Below, piece by piece: positions 18,367-29,034 of a DNA stretch of 64,000 bases (the first letter of the stretch is position 1; each line of letters starts with the position of its first letter). The DNA comes from Variovorax sp. PBL-H6. GTDB taxonomy: Bacteria > Pseudomonadota > Gammaproteobacteria > Burkholderiales > Burkholderiaceae_C. The DNA is taken from the NCBI RefSeq assembly GCF_901827155.1, contig NZ_LR594659.1, positions 4,340,001-4,404,000 on the forward strand. The letters run 5' to 3'. A program made the translations under genes and the position numbers. Below the pieces are notes generated by a model that saw only the letters and a list, made by a program, of their open reading frames with translations, was not told the origin of the DNA and did no database searches.

Positions 18367-20106
18367 ATGCCCCTGCCTCCCGCACCCACGAAACGCGCTG
18401 CACTGCTTTCGCCAGACGCGCACGACGCACCTGCCCGTTCCCTGCACGGGAAGGGCGGCCGTCGCTCCTCCGATCGGCATGCCGAAGAGACCCGGTCCAG
18501 CGGACCTCAGCCGCTCGAATTATTCGATCGGCGCGCAGCAGAAGGTAGTGTTGCCGTCGAGGCCCCGGCCCTGCAGAGCCTCAAAGCCCCGCTGCCCGTC
18601 ACGCCAGTGACGCGCAGCCAGGAGGAGCGTCGCCCCGCAACGGCAGCCAAGGAAGCAGCCAGCCCGATCAAGACGAAGCGCGGCAAAGCCAATGGCCCGG
18701 CCAAGCTGTTCGTGCTGGACACCAATGTGCTGCTGCACGACCCCATGTGCCTGTTCCGCTTCGAAGAGCACGACATCTTCCTGCCGATGATCGTGCTGGA
18801 GGAGCTCGACGGGCATAAGAAGGGAACAACCGAGGTGGCCCGCAACGGTCGCCAGGCCAGCCGCACGCTGGATGCGCTCGCCGCAGCGCAGGGCGCCGAC
18901 ATCGGCAAGGGGCTGAAACTCGATACGACTGGCCATCGAGAGGCCGGGGGCAAGCTGTTCTTCCAGACCGATCCACTGGACTACTCACTGCCGACAAGCT
19001 TGCCGCAGGGCAAAGCCGACAACCAGATCCTCGGCGTAGTCCACGCATTGCGGGACCTCTACGCCAAGGACGAGCCGGGGCGCGCCAAACAGGAGGTGGT
19101 GCTGGTGTCGAAGGACATCAACATGCGGGTAAAGGCTCGCGCCCTCGGGTTGGCGGCGGACGATTACCAGAACGACAAGACACTGGAAGATGGCGACCTG
19201 CTCTATTCCGGCGCCTTGGCACTGCCACCCGACTTCTGGACCCGCCAGAGCAAGCCGATCGAGAGCTGGCAAAGCGGCAGCAGCACCTTCTATCGCGTCA
19301 GCGGTCCGCTCGTGCCCAACCTCTACATCAACCAATTCGTGTATTTCGAAGCCCCGGGCGAGCCCAGCATGTATGCCCGCGTGACGGAGATTCGCGACAG
19401 GACGGCTGTGCTCAAGACGCTCAAGGACTATGGCTCTATCAAGAATGCCGTGTGGGGCGTGAACACCCGCAACCGCGAGCAGAACTTTGCCATGAACCTG
19501 CTGATGGACCCGGAGGTGGACCTCGTCACCCTGACCGGCACAGCCGGCACCGGCAAGACACTGATGGCGCTGGCCTCAGGCCTGACTCAGGTGCTGGACG
19601 ATCGCCGCTACACCGAGATCATCATGACCCGGGCGACCGTGAGCGTGGGCGAGGACATCGGCTTCCTTCCTGGCACCGAGGAGGAGAAGATGGGTCCATG
19701 GATGGGCGCGCTCGACGACAACCTCGAGTTCCTGGCGAAGGGCGACGGCGGCGGCGCTGGCGAGTGGGGACGCGCGGCTACCAACGAGCTGATCCGCAGC
19801 CGCATCAAGATCAAGAGCATGAACTTCATGCGGGGCCGCACCTTTCTCAACAAGTACGTGATCATCGACGAAGCGCAGAACCTGACGCCGAAGCAGATGA
19901 AGACCTTGGTTACGCGCGCAGGCCCGGGCACCAAGATCATCTGCATGGGCAACTTGGCGCAGATCGACACGCCCTACCTCACCGAAGGTTCATCCGGCCT
20001 GACCTTTGCCGTCGACAAGTTCAAGGGATGGCCCCACAGCGGCCACATCACACTGGCACGCGGCGAGCGCTCGCGGCTGGCTGATTTCGCGAGCGAGGTA
20101 CTGTAA
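18367..20106 (+). CDS. PIN domain-PhoH family ATPase (PhoH2-type fusion)
   Basis: A 579 aa fusion. After a low-complexity, basic N-terminal stretch of about 110 residues comes a PIN ribonuclease domain (FVLDTNVLLHDP, IVLEELDGHKKG and VSKDINMRVKA supply the acidic residues), then a PhoH P-loop ATPase with Walker A TLTGTAGTGKTLMAL and Walker B-like YVIIDEAQNLTP. PIN-PhoH fusions are described as RNA helicase/RNase or toxin-like enzymes; the cellular role here is unknown. It stands alone between a terminator and a long inverted repeat. The disordered N-terminus could mean the true start is further in, but the first strong domain begins only at about residue 116. Confidence 0.88.
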   Translation: MPLPPAPTKRAALLSPDAHDAPARSLHGKGGRRSSDRHAEETRSSGPQPLELFDRRAAEGSVAVEAPALQSLKAPLPVTPVTRSQEERRPATAAKEAASPIKTKRGKANGPAKLFVLDTNVLLHDPMCLFRFEEHDIFLPMIVLEELDGHKKGTTEVARNGRQASRTLDALAAAQGADIGKGLKLDTTGHREAGGKLFFQTDPLDYSLPTSLPQGKADNQILGVVHALRDLYAKDEPGRAKQEVVLVSKDINMRVKARALGLAADDYQNDKTLEDGDLLYSGALALPPDFWTRQSKPIESWQSGSSTFYRVSGPLVPNLYINQFVYFEAPGEPSMYARVTEIRDRTAVLKTLKDYGSIKNAVWGVNTRNREQNFAMNLLMDPEVDLVTLTGTAGTGKTLMALASGLTQVLDDRRYTEIIMTRATVSVGEDIGFLPGTEEEKMGPWMGALDDNLEFLAKGDGGGAGEWGRAATNELIRSRIKIKSMNFMRGRTFLNKYVIIDEAQNLTPKQMKTLVTRAGPGTKIICMGNLAQIDTPYLTEGSSGLTFAVDKFKGWPHSGHITLARGERSRLADFASEVL

Positions 20107-20108
20107 CT

Positions 20109-20165
20109 CGCGCTGGCTGACAAGCCGGCTGGGCTGCTGACACGACGTTGTCAGGAGCCAGCGCG
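20109..20165. repeat. Long interrupted inverted repeat downstream of the PIN-PhoH gene
   Basis: Left arm 20109-20123 (CGCGCTGGCTGACAA) pairs with right arm 20148-20165, whose complement reads CGCGCTGGCTCCTGACAA, so the arms match over 15 bases with a 3-base bulge. The loop is 24 bases. It begins 3 bases after the stop codon. There is no T tract on either side, so it is not a standard intrinsic terminator; it could stabilise the mRNA 3' end or aid termination. Confidence 0.7.
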
Positions 20166-20266
20166 CAGCATGGCGTCTCGACTTCACGCACTGGATCGCC
20201 GACGCACTGAGCGTCTCAGGAGCCCCGGCGCCCACTTCGAGACGAAACGAACCTGGAGAGAGAACC

Positions 20267-20722
20267 ATGCAACCTGAGCTTCAACGCCATCGAGGCTTCA
20301 ATATCGCCGGCCTCACCGTGCGCACCAGCAACCACGCCGAGCACGAGCAGCACTCGGCCCGCATCGGCAAGCTCTGGACGCGCTTCTTCGACGAACGCGT
20401 ATACGCCGTGACACCTAACCGAGTCAACGACATGCGGCTCTACGGCGTGTATTCCGCCTACGAATCCGACGCGCATGGTGCCTTCGACCTGACCACCGGC
20501 GTCGCGGTCTCGGGCGCGCCTTTCGCTGTGAACGTGGAAGCCGGCGACTACCTCGTCTTCACCGGTCGGGGCCAGATGCCGCAGATGGTGCTCTCCCTCT
20601 GGGAGTCGATCTGGCAGTACTTCGAGCGGCATCCCGACATCCATCGCAGCTATCGCAGCGATTTCGAAGCCTACAGCGGCCCCGACCAGGTCGCGATTCA
20701 CATCGGCGTGATACGCGCGTGA
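20267..20722 (+). CDS. GyrI-like effector-binding domain protein
   Basis: A 151 aa stand-alone effector-binding domain of the kind found at the C-terminus of AraC/MerR regulators and in GyrI-like proteins. Visible are GFNIAGLTVRTSNHAE at the start, MRLYGVYSAYESD, and the VEAGDYLVFTGRG strand followed by WESIWQYF helix and the terminal QVAIHIGV strand. It has no DNA-binding domain and no signal peptide. GGAG lies upstream of the ATG. It probably binds a small hydrophobic or cationic molecule. A WYL regulator gene follows 101 bases later on the same strand and may be a partner. Confidence 0.8.
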   Translation: MQPELQRHRGFNIAGLTVRTSNHAEHEQHSARIGKLWTRFFDERVYAVTPNRVNDMRLYGVYSAYESDAHGAFDLTTGVAVSGAPFAVNVEAGDYLVFTGRGQMPQMVLSLWESIWQYFERHPDIHRSYRSDFEAYSGPDQVAIHIGVIRA

Positions 20723-20823
20723 GATCGCAAGTGCAATAGTTCGAGGGCCATGAGGGTGGGTGCGGCACCAATTTCGTGGAAGACTTCGCGAACAAACTCG
20801 CCCGACCTTGACCATTCATCCCT

Positions 20824-21534
20824 ATGCGCCGCGCCGACCGCCTGTTCCAGATTGTTCAATTGATTCGCGGCCGGCGCCTCACCACCGCCGCTTTTCTCGC
20901 ACAGCGGCTGGAGGTATCGGACCGCACCATTTACCGCGACGTGTCCGACTTGCAGCGCCAAGGCGTGCCGATCGAGGGCGAGGCCGGTGTGGGTTATCGA
21001 TTGGGTGCGGGCTTCGACCTGCCGCCACTCATGTTCACGCACGATGAGGCCGCAGCGCTGGTGGCGTCGGCGCGCCTCGCCCAGAGCTGGGTCGATCCGG
21101 CCATGGCAAAGGACATCCAGACTGCGCTCGGCAAGATCCTGTCGGTGCTCCCTCCGGCCGCGCGGGTATCGGCCGAGAGCCTGGCGCTGTTCGCGCCTGC
21201 GCTCGCCCTGGACGATGGAACGCGGCTGCGCCTGCAAACGCTGCGCGAAGCCGTTCAGTCGCGCAACAAGCTGCGCATGGACTACCACGACGTCAGTGGC
21301 GCGCCGAGCCAGCGCGTCGTGCGACCGCTGGGCTGTTTCTATTGGGGCCGGGTCTGGACCTTCTCGGCGTGGTGCGAGCTGCGGGAGGACTTTCGCGGGT
21401 TCCGCCTCGACCGCATCGATTGCATCGAGGTCTTGCCGGAGCGCTTTCGCGATGAGCCCGGCAAGACGCTAGCCGAGATGCTTCGGCGCCTGCAACAAGA
21501 TCCGGCGGAACCTCGGCCGTCGCAATTGCAGTAG
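20824..21534 (+). CDS. YafY-type HTH/WYL-domain transcriptional regulator
   Basis: A 236 aa regulator with an N-terminal HTH_11 domain (RADRLFQIVQLIRGRRLTTA, LEVSDRTIYRDVSDLQ) and a C-terminal WYL domain beginning near residue 140 (LRMDYHDVSG, VRPLGCFYWGRVWTFSAWCE, FRGFRLDRI). WYL proteins sense nucleic acids or nucleotides in several systems, but the ligand here is not known. It converges on dnaB with two bases between stop codons. The gene pair with the GyrI-like protein is the likely regulatory unit. Confidence 0.9.
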   Translation: MRRADRLFQIVQLIRGRRLTTAAFLAQRLEVSDRTIYRDVSDLQRQGVPIEGEAGVGYRLGAGFDLPPLMFTHDEAAALVASARLAQSWVDPAMAKDIQTALGKILSVLPPAARVSAESLALFAPALALDDGTRLRLQTLREAVQSRNKLRMDYHDVSGAPSQRVVRPLGCFYWGRVWTFSAWCELREDFRGFRLDRIDCIEVLPERFRDEPGKTLAEMLRRLQQDPAEPRPSQLQ

Positions 21535-21536
21535 AT

Positions 21537-22940
21537 CTAGAAATCGTCGCCGCTGCTCGCTAGGTTCTCAAACTTCGTGAGCGGCTTTAGGAAGGCCAGC
21601 TTGACAGTGCCGGTGGGGCCGTTGCGGTGCTTGCTGATGATCACCTCGGCCACCCCAGGCTCCTTACTGTCCTTGTTGTAGTAGTCATCCCGGTAGATGA
21701 ACATGATCAAGTCGGCATCCTGCTCGATGGCGCCGGACTCGCGCAGGTCACTCATCATGGGACGCTTGTCGGTTCGGCTCTCCACCCCACGACTGAGCTG
21801 CGACAAGGCGATCACCGGGCACTTGAGCTCCTTGGCCAGCATCTTCAGGCCGCGCGAGATCTCGCCGACTGCCGTCGCGCGGTTCTCGTCGTTCATGCTG
21901 CTGGACACGCTCATCAACTGAAGGTAGTCCACAACGATCAGGCCGAGCCGCCCGTACTGACGCGCAAGGCGACGCGAGTTCGCCCGCAGCTCACTGGTGG
22001 TCAGCCCCGGCGTCTCATCGATGTGCAACGACACGTTGCGCAGCTTTTCGATGGCTTCGGTCAGGCGCGGCCATTCCTCGTCACTGAGCTTGCCGGTGCG
22101 CAGGTGGCCCTGGTCTATGCGGCCGATGGAGCCGACGATACGCACCGCAAGTTGGGAGGCACCCATTTCCATCGAGAACACCGCCACTGGCAGCCCCTCG
22201 TTGAGAGCCACGTGCTCGGCGATGTTGATCGCCAACGAGGTCTTGCCCATGGACGGCCGCGCGGCCAGCACGATCATGTCCCCGGGCTGCAGGCCCGAGG
22301 TCATCTTGTCGAACTCGTAGAAACCGGTGCGCACGCCCGTGATGTCGTTCGGGTTCTCCGCCATCTCGCTTACGCGGTCGAGCAACTCGACCACCAGGGA
22401 TTCCATGCTCTGGAACCCCTGCTTCATACGCGAGCCTTCCTCGCCGATGTTGAAGATCTTCTGCTCGGCTTCGTCGAGGATCTTGTCGACGGACTTGCCT
22501 TGCGTGTTGAACGCATTGGTGGCGATCTCATCGCTCGCGCTCACCAGCTTGCGCAGGATCGAACGCTCGCGCACGATCTCGGCGTACCGGCGGATGTTGC
22601 TGGCGCTCGGCACGTACTGCGCCAGCGAATTGAGGTAGCTCAGCCCGCCGACCTCCTCGGCCTTGCCCAGGTTCTGCAGCTGCTCGAAGACGGTGATCAC
22701 GTCGGCTGGCTTGCTGGCGTTAATCAACGCCCCGATGGCTGCGTAGATCAGCTTGTGCTCATGGCGGTAGAAGTCACCGTCTACCAGCAGATCTCCCATG
22801 CGGTCCCAGGCGCCGTTGTCGAGCAGGAGGCCACCGAGCACGCTCGACTCCGCCTCGATTGAATGGGGCGGGATGCGCAACTGTGCGATTTGACGATCGG
22901 CCGACGGGTCGTTGTCGGCATAGGAGAAGACGGCGGACAT
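21537..22940 (-). CDS. dnaB: Replicative DNA helicase DnaB
   Basis: Hexameric 5'-3' helicase of the replication fork, 467 aa. The N-terminal primase-binding helical domain opens LRIPPHSIEAESSVLGGLL. The RecA-like motor has Walker A LAARPSMGKTSLA, Walker B LIVVDYLQLM, the H3 motif ALSQLSRGVE and the arginine-finger/H4 region near IMFIYRDDYYN. No intein. AAGGAA precedes the ATG. A perfect DnaA box is about 60 bases upstream. Two hairpins separate it from rplI, so it is probably transcribed independently of the ribosomal operon. Confidence 0.98.
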   Translation of the reverse strand: MSAVFSYADNDPSADRQIAQLRIPPHSIEAESSVLGGLLLDNGAWDRMGDLLVDGDFYRHEHKLIYAAIGALINASKPADVITVFEQLQNLGKAEEVGGLSYLNSLAQYVPSASNIRRYAEIVRERSILRKLVSASDEIATNAFNTQGKSVDKILDEAEQKIFNIGEEGSRMKQGFQSMESLVVELLDRVSEMAENPNDITGVRTGFYEFDKMTSGLQPGDMIVLAARPSMGKTSLAINIAEHVALNEGLPVAVFSMEMGASQLAVRIVGSIGRIDQGHLRTGKLSDEEWPRLTEAIEKLRNVSLHIDETPGLTTSELRANSRRLARQYGRLGLIVVDYLQLMSVSSSMNDENRATAVGEISRGLKMLAKELKCPVIALSQLSRGVESRTDKRPMMSDLRESGAIEQDADLIMFIYRDDYYNKDSKEPGVAEVIISKHRNGPTGTVKLAFLKPLTKFENLASSGDDF

Positions 22941-22999
22941 GAACTTCCTTGCAGCCGCACATGCTAAGGCGCACGATCGGCTACGTCACTTGATAAGGC

Positions 23000-23008
23000 T
23001 GTGGATAA
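23000..23008 (-). promoter_or_regulatory. DnaA box in the dnaB upstream region
   Basis: TTATCCACA on the minus strand (TGTGGATAA on plus) is a perfect match to the R1-type DnaA box. It lies 60 bases before the dnaB start. It is part of a palindromic cluster: GATAAG at 23004-23009 faces CTTATC at 23016-23021 across six bases, and another GATAAG is just to the left at 22992-22997. This suggests control of dnaB by DnaA, but a single box can occur by chance. Confidence 0.6.
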
Positions 23009-23050
23009 GCGGTGACTTATCGGTGCAGCGCGAGGGACAACTGCGGCTGC

Positions 23051-23111
23051 AAAAAACAAAGGCCGCCCGAAGGCGGCCCCACAAGAACAAGGTCGCAGCG
23101 GCGACCTTGTT
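23051..23111 (-). terminator. Tandem hairpins after rplI
   Basis: Two hairpins end the S6-L9 operon. The first met by polymerase pairs 23086-23096 with 23101-23111 (AACAAGGTCGC type arms, loop of four). The second pairs GGCCGCC at 23061-23067 with GGCGGCC at 23072-23078 and is followed on the minus strand by TTTGTTTTTT (to 23051). The second is a standard intrinsic terminator; the first may back it up. Confidence 0.85.
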
Positions 23112-23129
23112 TTCTCGTCGTCGAAGGTG

Positions 23130-23582
23130 TTAAGCGCTCTCGCCGTAAACCGTGACAGTGATGTCGACCACCACGTCGGTATGCAACGCGACGCTGACAG
23201 TGCTGTCGCCGACGGTCTTGATCGGACCGCTCGGCATGCGCACCTGCGACTTCGCGACCTTGTAGCCCTGCTTGTTGAGCTCGTCCGCGATGTCTTGGTT
23301 GGTGACCGAACCAAACAGGCGGCCATCGACACCGGCCTTCTGCGTCAGCTTGACAGCGGAGCCGCCGAGCTTCTCGCCTTGCGCCTGCGCTTCGGTCAGC
23401 TTGGCGGCAGCGGCCTTTTCGAGTTCGACGCGCTTGGCCTCGAACTCAGCCTTGTTGGTTTCGGTAGCACGGCGCGCGCGGCCCGAGGGAATGAGGAAGT
23501 TGCGCGCGTAGCCGTCCTTGACCTTGACGATTTCGCCGAGTACGCCGAGGTTGACGACCTTGTCTAGAAGAATGACTTGCAT
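23130..23582 (-). CDS. rplI: 50S ribosomal protein L9
   Basis: Large-subunit protein, 150 aa, normal length. The N-terminal rRNA-binding domain [13 protein letters not shown] with GYARNFLIP is followed by a long charged connecting helix (about 40-75) and a C-terminal domain ([14 protein letters not shown]). It is last in the rpsF-priB-rpsR-rplI operon, 13 bases after rpsR. The start at 23582 matches the family; an upstream in-frame extension does not. Confidence 0.98.
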   Translation of the reverse strand: MQVILLDKVVNLGVLGEIVKVKDGYARNFLIPSGRARRATETNKAEFEAKRVELEKAAAAKLTEAQAQGEKLGGSAVKLTQKAGVDGRLFGSVTNQDIADELNKQGYKVAKSQVRMPSGPIKTVGDSTVSVALHTDVVVDITVTVYGESA

Positions 23583-23595
23583 GATGTTCGCCTCC

Positions 23596-23877
23596 TTAAA
23601 CGCGATGTTGGTCGCTGTACGGCACCATCGCAAGGAAGCGGGCGCGCTTGATCGCTGTATTGAGCTGACGCTGGTAGATTGCGCGCGTGCCGGTCAGGCG
23701 CGCGGGAATGATCTTGCCGTTCTCGCTGATGAAATCGCGCAGAGTGTCGATGTCCTTGTAGTCGATTTCTTCGACACCAGCGACAGTGAAGCGGCAGAAG
23801 CGCTTGCGCTTGAACAGCAGCGATTGGGTGTTGCGCTTCGGACGCTTGTCCTTGTTGAACTTCTTGAACGTGGCCAT
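23596..23877 (-). CDS. rpsR: 30S ribosomal protein S18
   Basis: Small-subunit protein, 93 aa, binding S6 and 16S rRNA at the platform. Conserved [26 protein letters not shown] and [16 protein letters not shown] are present. Basic N- and C-terminal tails as usual. Operon position is between priB (18 bases) and rplI (13 bases). Confidence 0.98.
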   Translation of the reverse strand: MATFKKFNKDKRPKRNTQSLLFKRKRFCRFTVAGVEEIDYKDIDTLRDFISENGKIIPARLTGTRAIYQRQLNTAIKRARFLAMVPYSDQHRV

Positions 23878-23895
23878 TGTGGGACCTCTTGAATA

Positions 23896-24198
23896 TTAAT
23901 CTTGCTGAAAATCCTGGATGTGGAGCACTGGGTGCTTGCCGTTGCGCGGTGTGGCCAGAAAGCCCTGGAAACGCCAGAGACTTCCCAACGCCTGCTTCGC
24001 GAGCCGCTCGGCCACTGTGCCGAACGCAACGGCCTTCAGAACCGTCTTGACCTGCCGGGGCTGGGCCGCCTCGGTCACCATCGACTCGTGTTCGAGCCGT
24101 AAATCAATGGCGGGCACGCCGGCAGGCGTAAAACGCAAGGCACCGAGTTCGGCAACGCAGGCAGTCAGCATGAGCTGATTAACTGCGGCAGCGCTCAC
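23896..24198 (-). CDS. priB: Primosomal replication protein PriB
   Basis: Single-stranded DNA-binding OB-fold protein of the replication-restart primosome, 100 aa. It shows LMLTACVAELGALRFTP at the start, the typical IDLRLEHES strand, and WRFQGFLATPRNGK near the end. The start is a GTG at 24198, four bases after the rpsF stop; an internal ATG at 24171 would truncate the first beta strand. Presence between rpsF and rpsR is the standard beta/gamma order. Confidence 0.92.
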   Translation of the reverse strand: MSAAAVNQLMLTACVAELGALRFTPAGVPAIDLRLEHESMVTEAAQPRQVKTVLKAVAFGTVAERLAKQALGSLWRFQGFLATPRNGKHPVLHIQDFQQD

Positions 24199-24202
24199 AC
24201 GA

Positions 24203-24577
24203 TCAGTTGTTGTTGGCGGCGTACTCGGCCTGTTGGGCCTTGCGAGCTTCTTCGCGCTCCACCGTCTTCATCATCGACGAGGGACCGGTCTCCGCCTTCT
24301 TCTTGACGACCGTAAGGTGGCGCAGAACGGCATCGTTGAACTTGAAAGCATGCTCGAGTTCGGCCATCACAGCTTGCTCGGCCTCGATGTTCACGCACAG
24401 ATAGTGCGCCTTGTTGAGCTTGTTGATTTGGTAGGCCAGCTGGCGACGCCCCCAATCCTCGACACGATGGACCTTTCCGCCGCCGGCGGTGATCATGCCC
24501 TTGTAGCGCTCCAGCATGGCCGGAACTTGCTCGCTTTGATCCGGATGGATCAGCAGAATGATTTCATAGTGACGCAT
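24203..24577 (-). CDS. rpsF: 30S ribosomal protein S6
   Basis: Small-subunit platform protein, 124 aa, first gene of the rpsF-priB-rpsR-rplI operon. Hallmarks are [34 protein letters not shown] and [11 protein letters not shown]. The C-terminal tail is long and charged and lacks a poly-Glu modification tract. AAGGAG precedes the ATG. Its leader of about 70 bases can fold, consistent with feedback by S6:S18 in other bacteria. Confidence 0.98.
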   Translation of the reverse strand: MRHYEIILLIHPDQSEQVPAMLERYKGMITAGGGKVHRVEDWGRRQLAYQINKLNKAHYLCVNIEAEQAVMAELEHAFKFNDAVLRHLTVVKKKAETGPSSMMKTVEREEARKAQQAEYAANNN

Positions 24578-24656
24578 GGCACTCCTTGTGGATCTTCCGT
24601 GGAAGGGATAAAGCCACCCGCAGCGTCAGTCGCAGTGTGGCAAGGCAAAGCCGGCT

Positions 24657-24665
24657 ATTGTAGCA
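24657..24665 (-). promoter_or_regulatory. Extended -10 promoter of the rpsF operon
   Basis: On the minus strand TGCTACAAT (24665-24657) matches the extended -10 pattern TGnTATAAT with one mismatch. No good -35 hexamer is found upstream, as expected for an extended -10 promoter. Transcription would start near 24650 and give a leader of about 73 bases before the rpsF ATG. Confidence 0.5.
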
Positions 24666-24702
24666 GGCCACCGCCATTCTGGAGTGCCTTGGCGCGCCGC
24701 CG

Positions 24703-25326
24703 TCAGATTCCCAAGGCACGGTCAAACGGCGCGGCCTTGTCCGCTCCCACGGCCGCGCGTATCTTCGGTGCCAGGGCAAGCAGGTCCTCGTAGGCCGAGC
24801 TGCCTTCAACCGACAGGTTCAGCCTAAAACCGCGCAAGCCGAGGCTGCCAGTGAGCTGCGTTGCGATCGGATAGGCGTCCTTGTAGCGTTGCTGGTTCGA
24901 GCGCTCCGCTGGGTCTACAGATAAGCCAGACATCGTCGATTGCGATTGCCCGGGGTCGTCCACGGTTTGGGTCGAGATCGGCCCAGAGGGTGGGACCGCT
25001 ACAGTCCCGGCATTCGCTGCATCCGCCGAGCTCCCGACTCGCCCCAGCAAGCCGAGTTCGACCATCTGGTCGATGTCCGCTCGGGCAATTCCCATGCCGG
25101 CCTGGAGCACATCGCTCACCGAACGCTTCCCGTCAAACAGGATGAAGGCGGAGCGTTGGCGCGGCGTGAGGCGGACCGAGCGGTCCTTGAACACCTGCTG
25201 ACCGGCGTCAGTCTTCACAAGAATCATGGCGTCCTCATGTGAAATCAGGGCGCTCTCAGGCTCGAATCGGCCCTTGTCGAACAATCCCCCGAGTGGCTCC
25301 CTCCAGGTAGGCGCCAAGTTTGACAT
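24703..25326 (-). CDS. Hypothetical protein
   Basis: A 207 aa protein I do not recognise. The first 100 residues look folded: ALISHEDAMILVKTDAGQ, FKDRSVRLTPRQRSAFILFD and a helical DIDQMVELGLLG. A Ser/Pro/Thr/Gln-rich linker (about 105-145) joins a C-terminal helical part (DAYPIATQLTGSLGLRG, YEDLLALAPKIRAAVG). No signal peptide or membrane segment. The start is uncertain: 25326 has a weak ribosome site and an in-frame ATG at 25419 exists. It lies after ppsA on the same strand, beyond a hairpin, and upstream of the rpsF operon. Confidence 0.6.
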   Translation of the reverse strand: MSNLAPTWREPLGGLFDKGRFEPESALISHEDAMILVKTDAGQQVFKDRSVRLTPRQRSAFILFDGKRSVSDVLQAGMGIARADIDQMVELGLLGRVGSSADAANAGTVAVPPSGPISTQTVDDPGQSQSTMSGLSVDPAERSNQQRYKDAYPIATQLTGSLGLRGFRLNLSVEGSSAYEDLLALAPKIRAAVGADKAAPFDRALGI

Positions 25327-25400
25327 CAAAGAAGCATCTACTTGCGAGAAGCGGAAGCTGACAGGAAAATTACAGCCCCGAGTTGTGACGAAAGTTGTAA

Positions 25401-25429
25401 TGCGGCGGGACAAGACCAACCCCGCCGCA
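25401..25429 (-). terminator. Hairpin after ppsA
   Basis: TGCGGCGGG (25401-25409) pairs with CCCGCCGCA (25421-25429), a 9-bp GC-rich stem with an 11-base loop, just after the ppsA stop at 25444. The following minus-strand sequence ATTACAACTTT is only weakly T-rich, so termination may be partial. Confidence 0.55.
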
Positions 25430-25443
25430 CCCTCGACGGCTGA

Positions 25444-27837
<2,394 letters not shown>

Positions 27838-28029
27838 GGGAAAGCTCCAGAAGTTGAAACCGGGGCGACATGCAGACGGCGCGGCGCGATCGTTCTGATT
27901 GCTCTGGGCGCAAGGGCGGTGTGCATGGATGAAGGCGTGGGCGATGGGAATGGACGCGCGCATTCCCGATAATGGGCCGGATTGTAGGCGCCGAGTGGGT
28001 CGGCTCGCCGCAGGACAAGGCCGCCAAGC

Positions 28030-28851
28030 ATGCACACACGCACCGTTTTCTTCGTCTCCGACGGCACCGGCATTACCGCTGAAACCTTCGGCAACGCCGT
28101 TCTGGCCCAGTTCGAGATCAAGCCCCGCCATGTGCGGCTGCCCTTCACCGACACAGTGGACAAGGCGCATCAGGCGGTCCGGCGCATCAACCATACGGCC
28201 GAGGTGGAAGGGCTTCGGCCCATCGTCTTTACGACGCTGGCGAACATGGATGTACTGGAGGTGATCGAGACCGGCTGCAAGGGCATGTTGCTCGATATGT
28301 TCGGCACCTTCGTGCGGCCCCTCGAGATCGAGTTGGCGATGAAGTCCAACCATCGCATCGGCCGCTTCAGCGACGTCAGCAAGAGCAAGGAATACAACGC
28401 CCGCATCCAGGCCATCGACTTCAGCCTGGCGCACGACGACGGCCAGAGCAACCGCGACCTTGAAAGTGCCGACGTGATCCTGATAGGCGTCAGCCGCAGC
28501 GGCAAGACGCCGACCTCGCTCTACTTGGCGATGCAGCACGGCCTGAAGGCAGCCAACTACCCGCTGATTCCCGAGGACTTCGAGCGCCGGCAGCTGCCGC
28601 CAGCGCTCATGCCGCACCGCAAGAAGATCTTCGGGCTCACGATCCAGCCCGAGCGCCTCAGCGAGATTCGCAACGAGCGGCGGCCGAATTCCCGCTACGC
28701 GAGCATCGAGAACTGCCGGCACGAGGTGAGCGAGGCCGAGGCCATGATGCGGCGCGCCAGCATCCGATGGCTGTCGACCACAACCAAGTCGATCGAGGAG
28801 ATCGCCACGACCATCCTGCAGGAACTGCGGCCTGAGCGGCTGACCTATTGA
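28030..28851 (+). CDS. ppsR: PEP synthase regulatory kinase/pyrophosphorylase (DUF299)
   Basis: Bifunctional enzyme, 273 aa, that inactivates PEP synthase by ADP-dependent threonine phosphorylation and reactivates it by phosphorolysis. It shows the family start [21 protein letters not shown], the P-loop-like [15 protein letters not shown] and [13 protein letters not shown]. It is divergent from its target ppsA with 192 bases between the starts, a common arrangement. Confidence 0.96.
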   Translation: MHTRTVFFVSDGTGITAETFGNAVLAQFEIKPRHVRLPFTDTVDKAHQAVRRINHTAEVEGLRPIVFTTLANMDVLEVIETGCKGMLLDMFGTFVRPLEIELAMKSNHRIGRFSDVSKSKEYNARIQAIDFSLAHDDGQSNRDLESADVILIGVSRSGKTPTSLYLAMQHGLKAANYPLIPEDFERRQLPPALMPHRKKIFGLTIQPERLSEIRNERRPNSRYASIENCRHEVSEAEAMMRRASIRWLSTTTKSIEEIATTILQELRPERLTY

Positions 28852-29034
28852 GCGTCGGTCTCAGAGCTGGGTTTCACTCAGGATCGACCGTGCCGCGGTC
28901 GCAGGCACTGGTGCCGGTGTGGCCGGTTGTCGGGCTGCAGCATTACTCCGGACCCGACTCGAAGGTCGCCATGCTGGGGATCGTGGCTCTGCTCGCAGCA
29001 GCCGAGTCGCGACGGCTCCCTCCCGAACCGCCGG

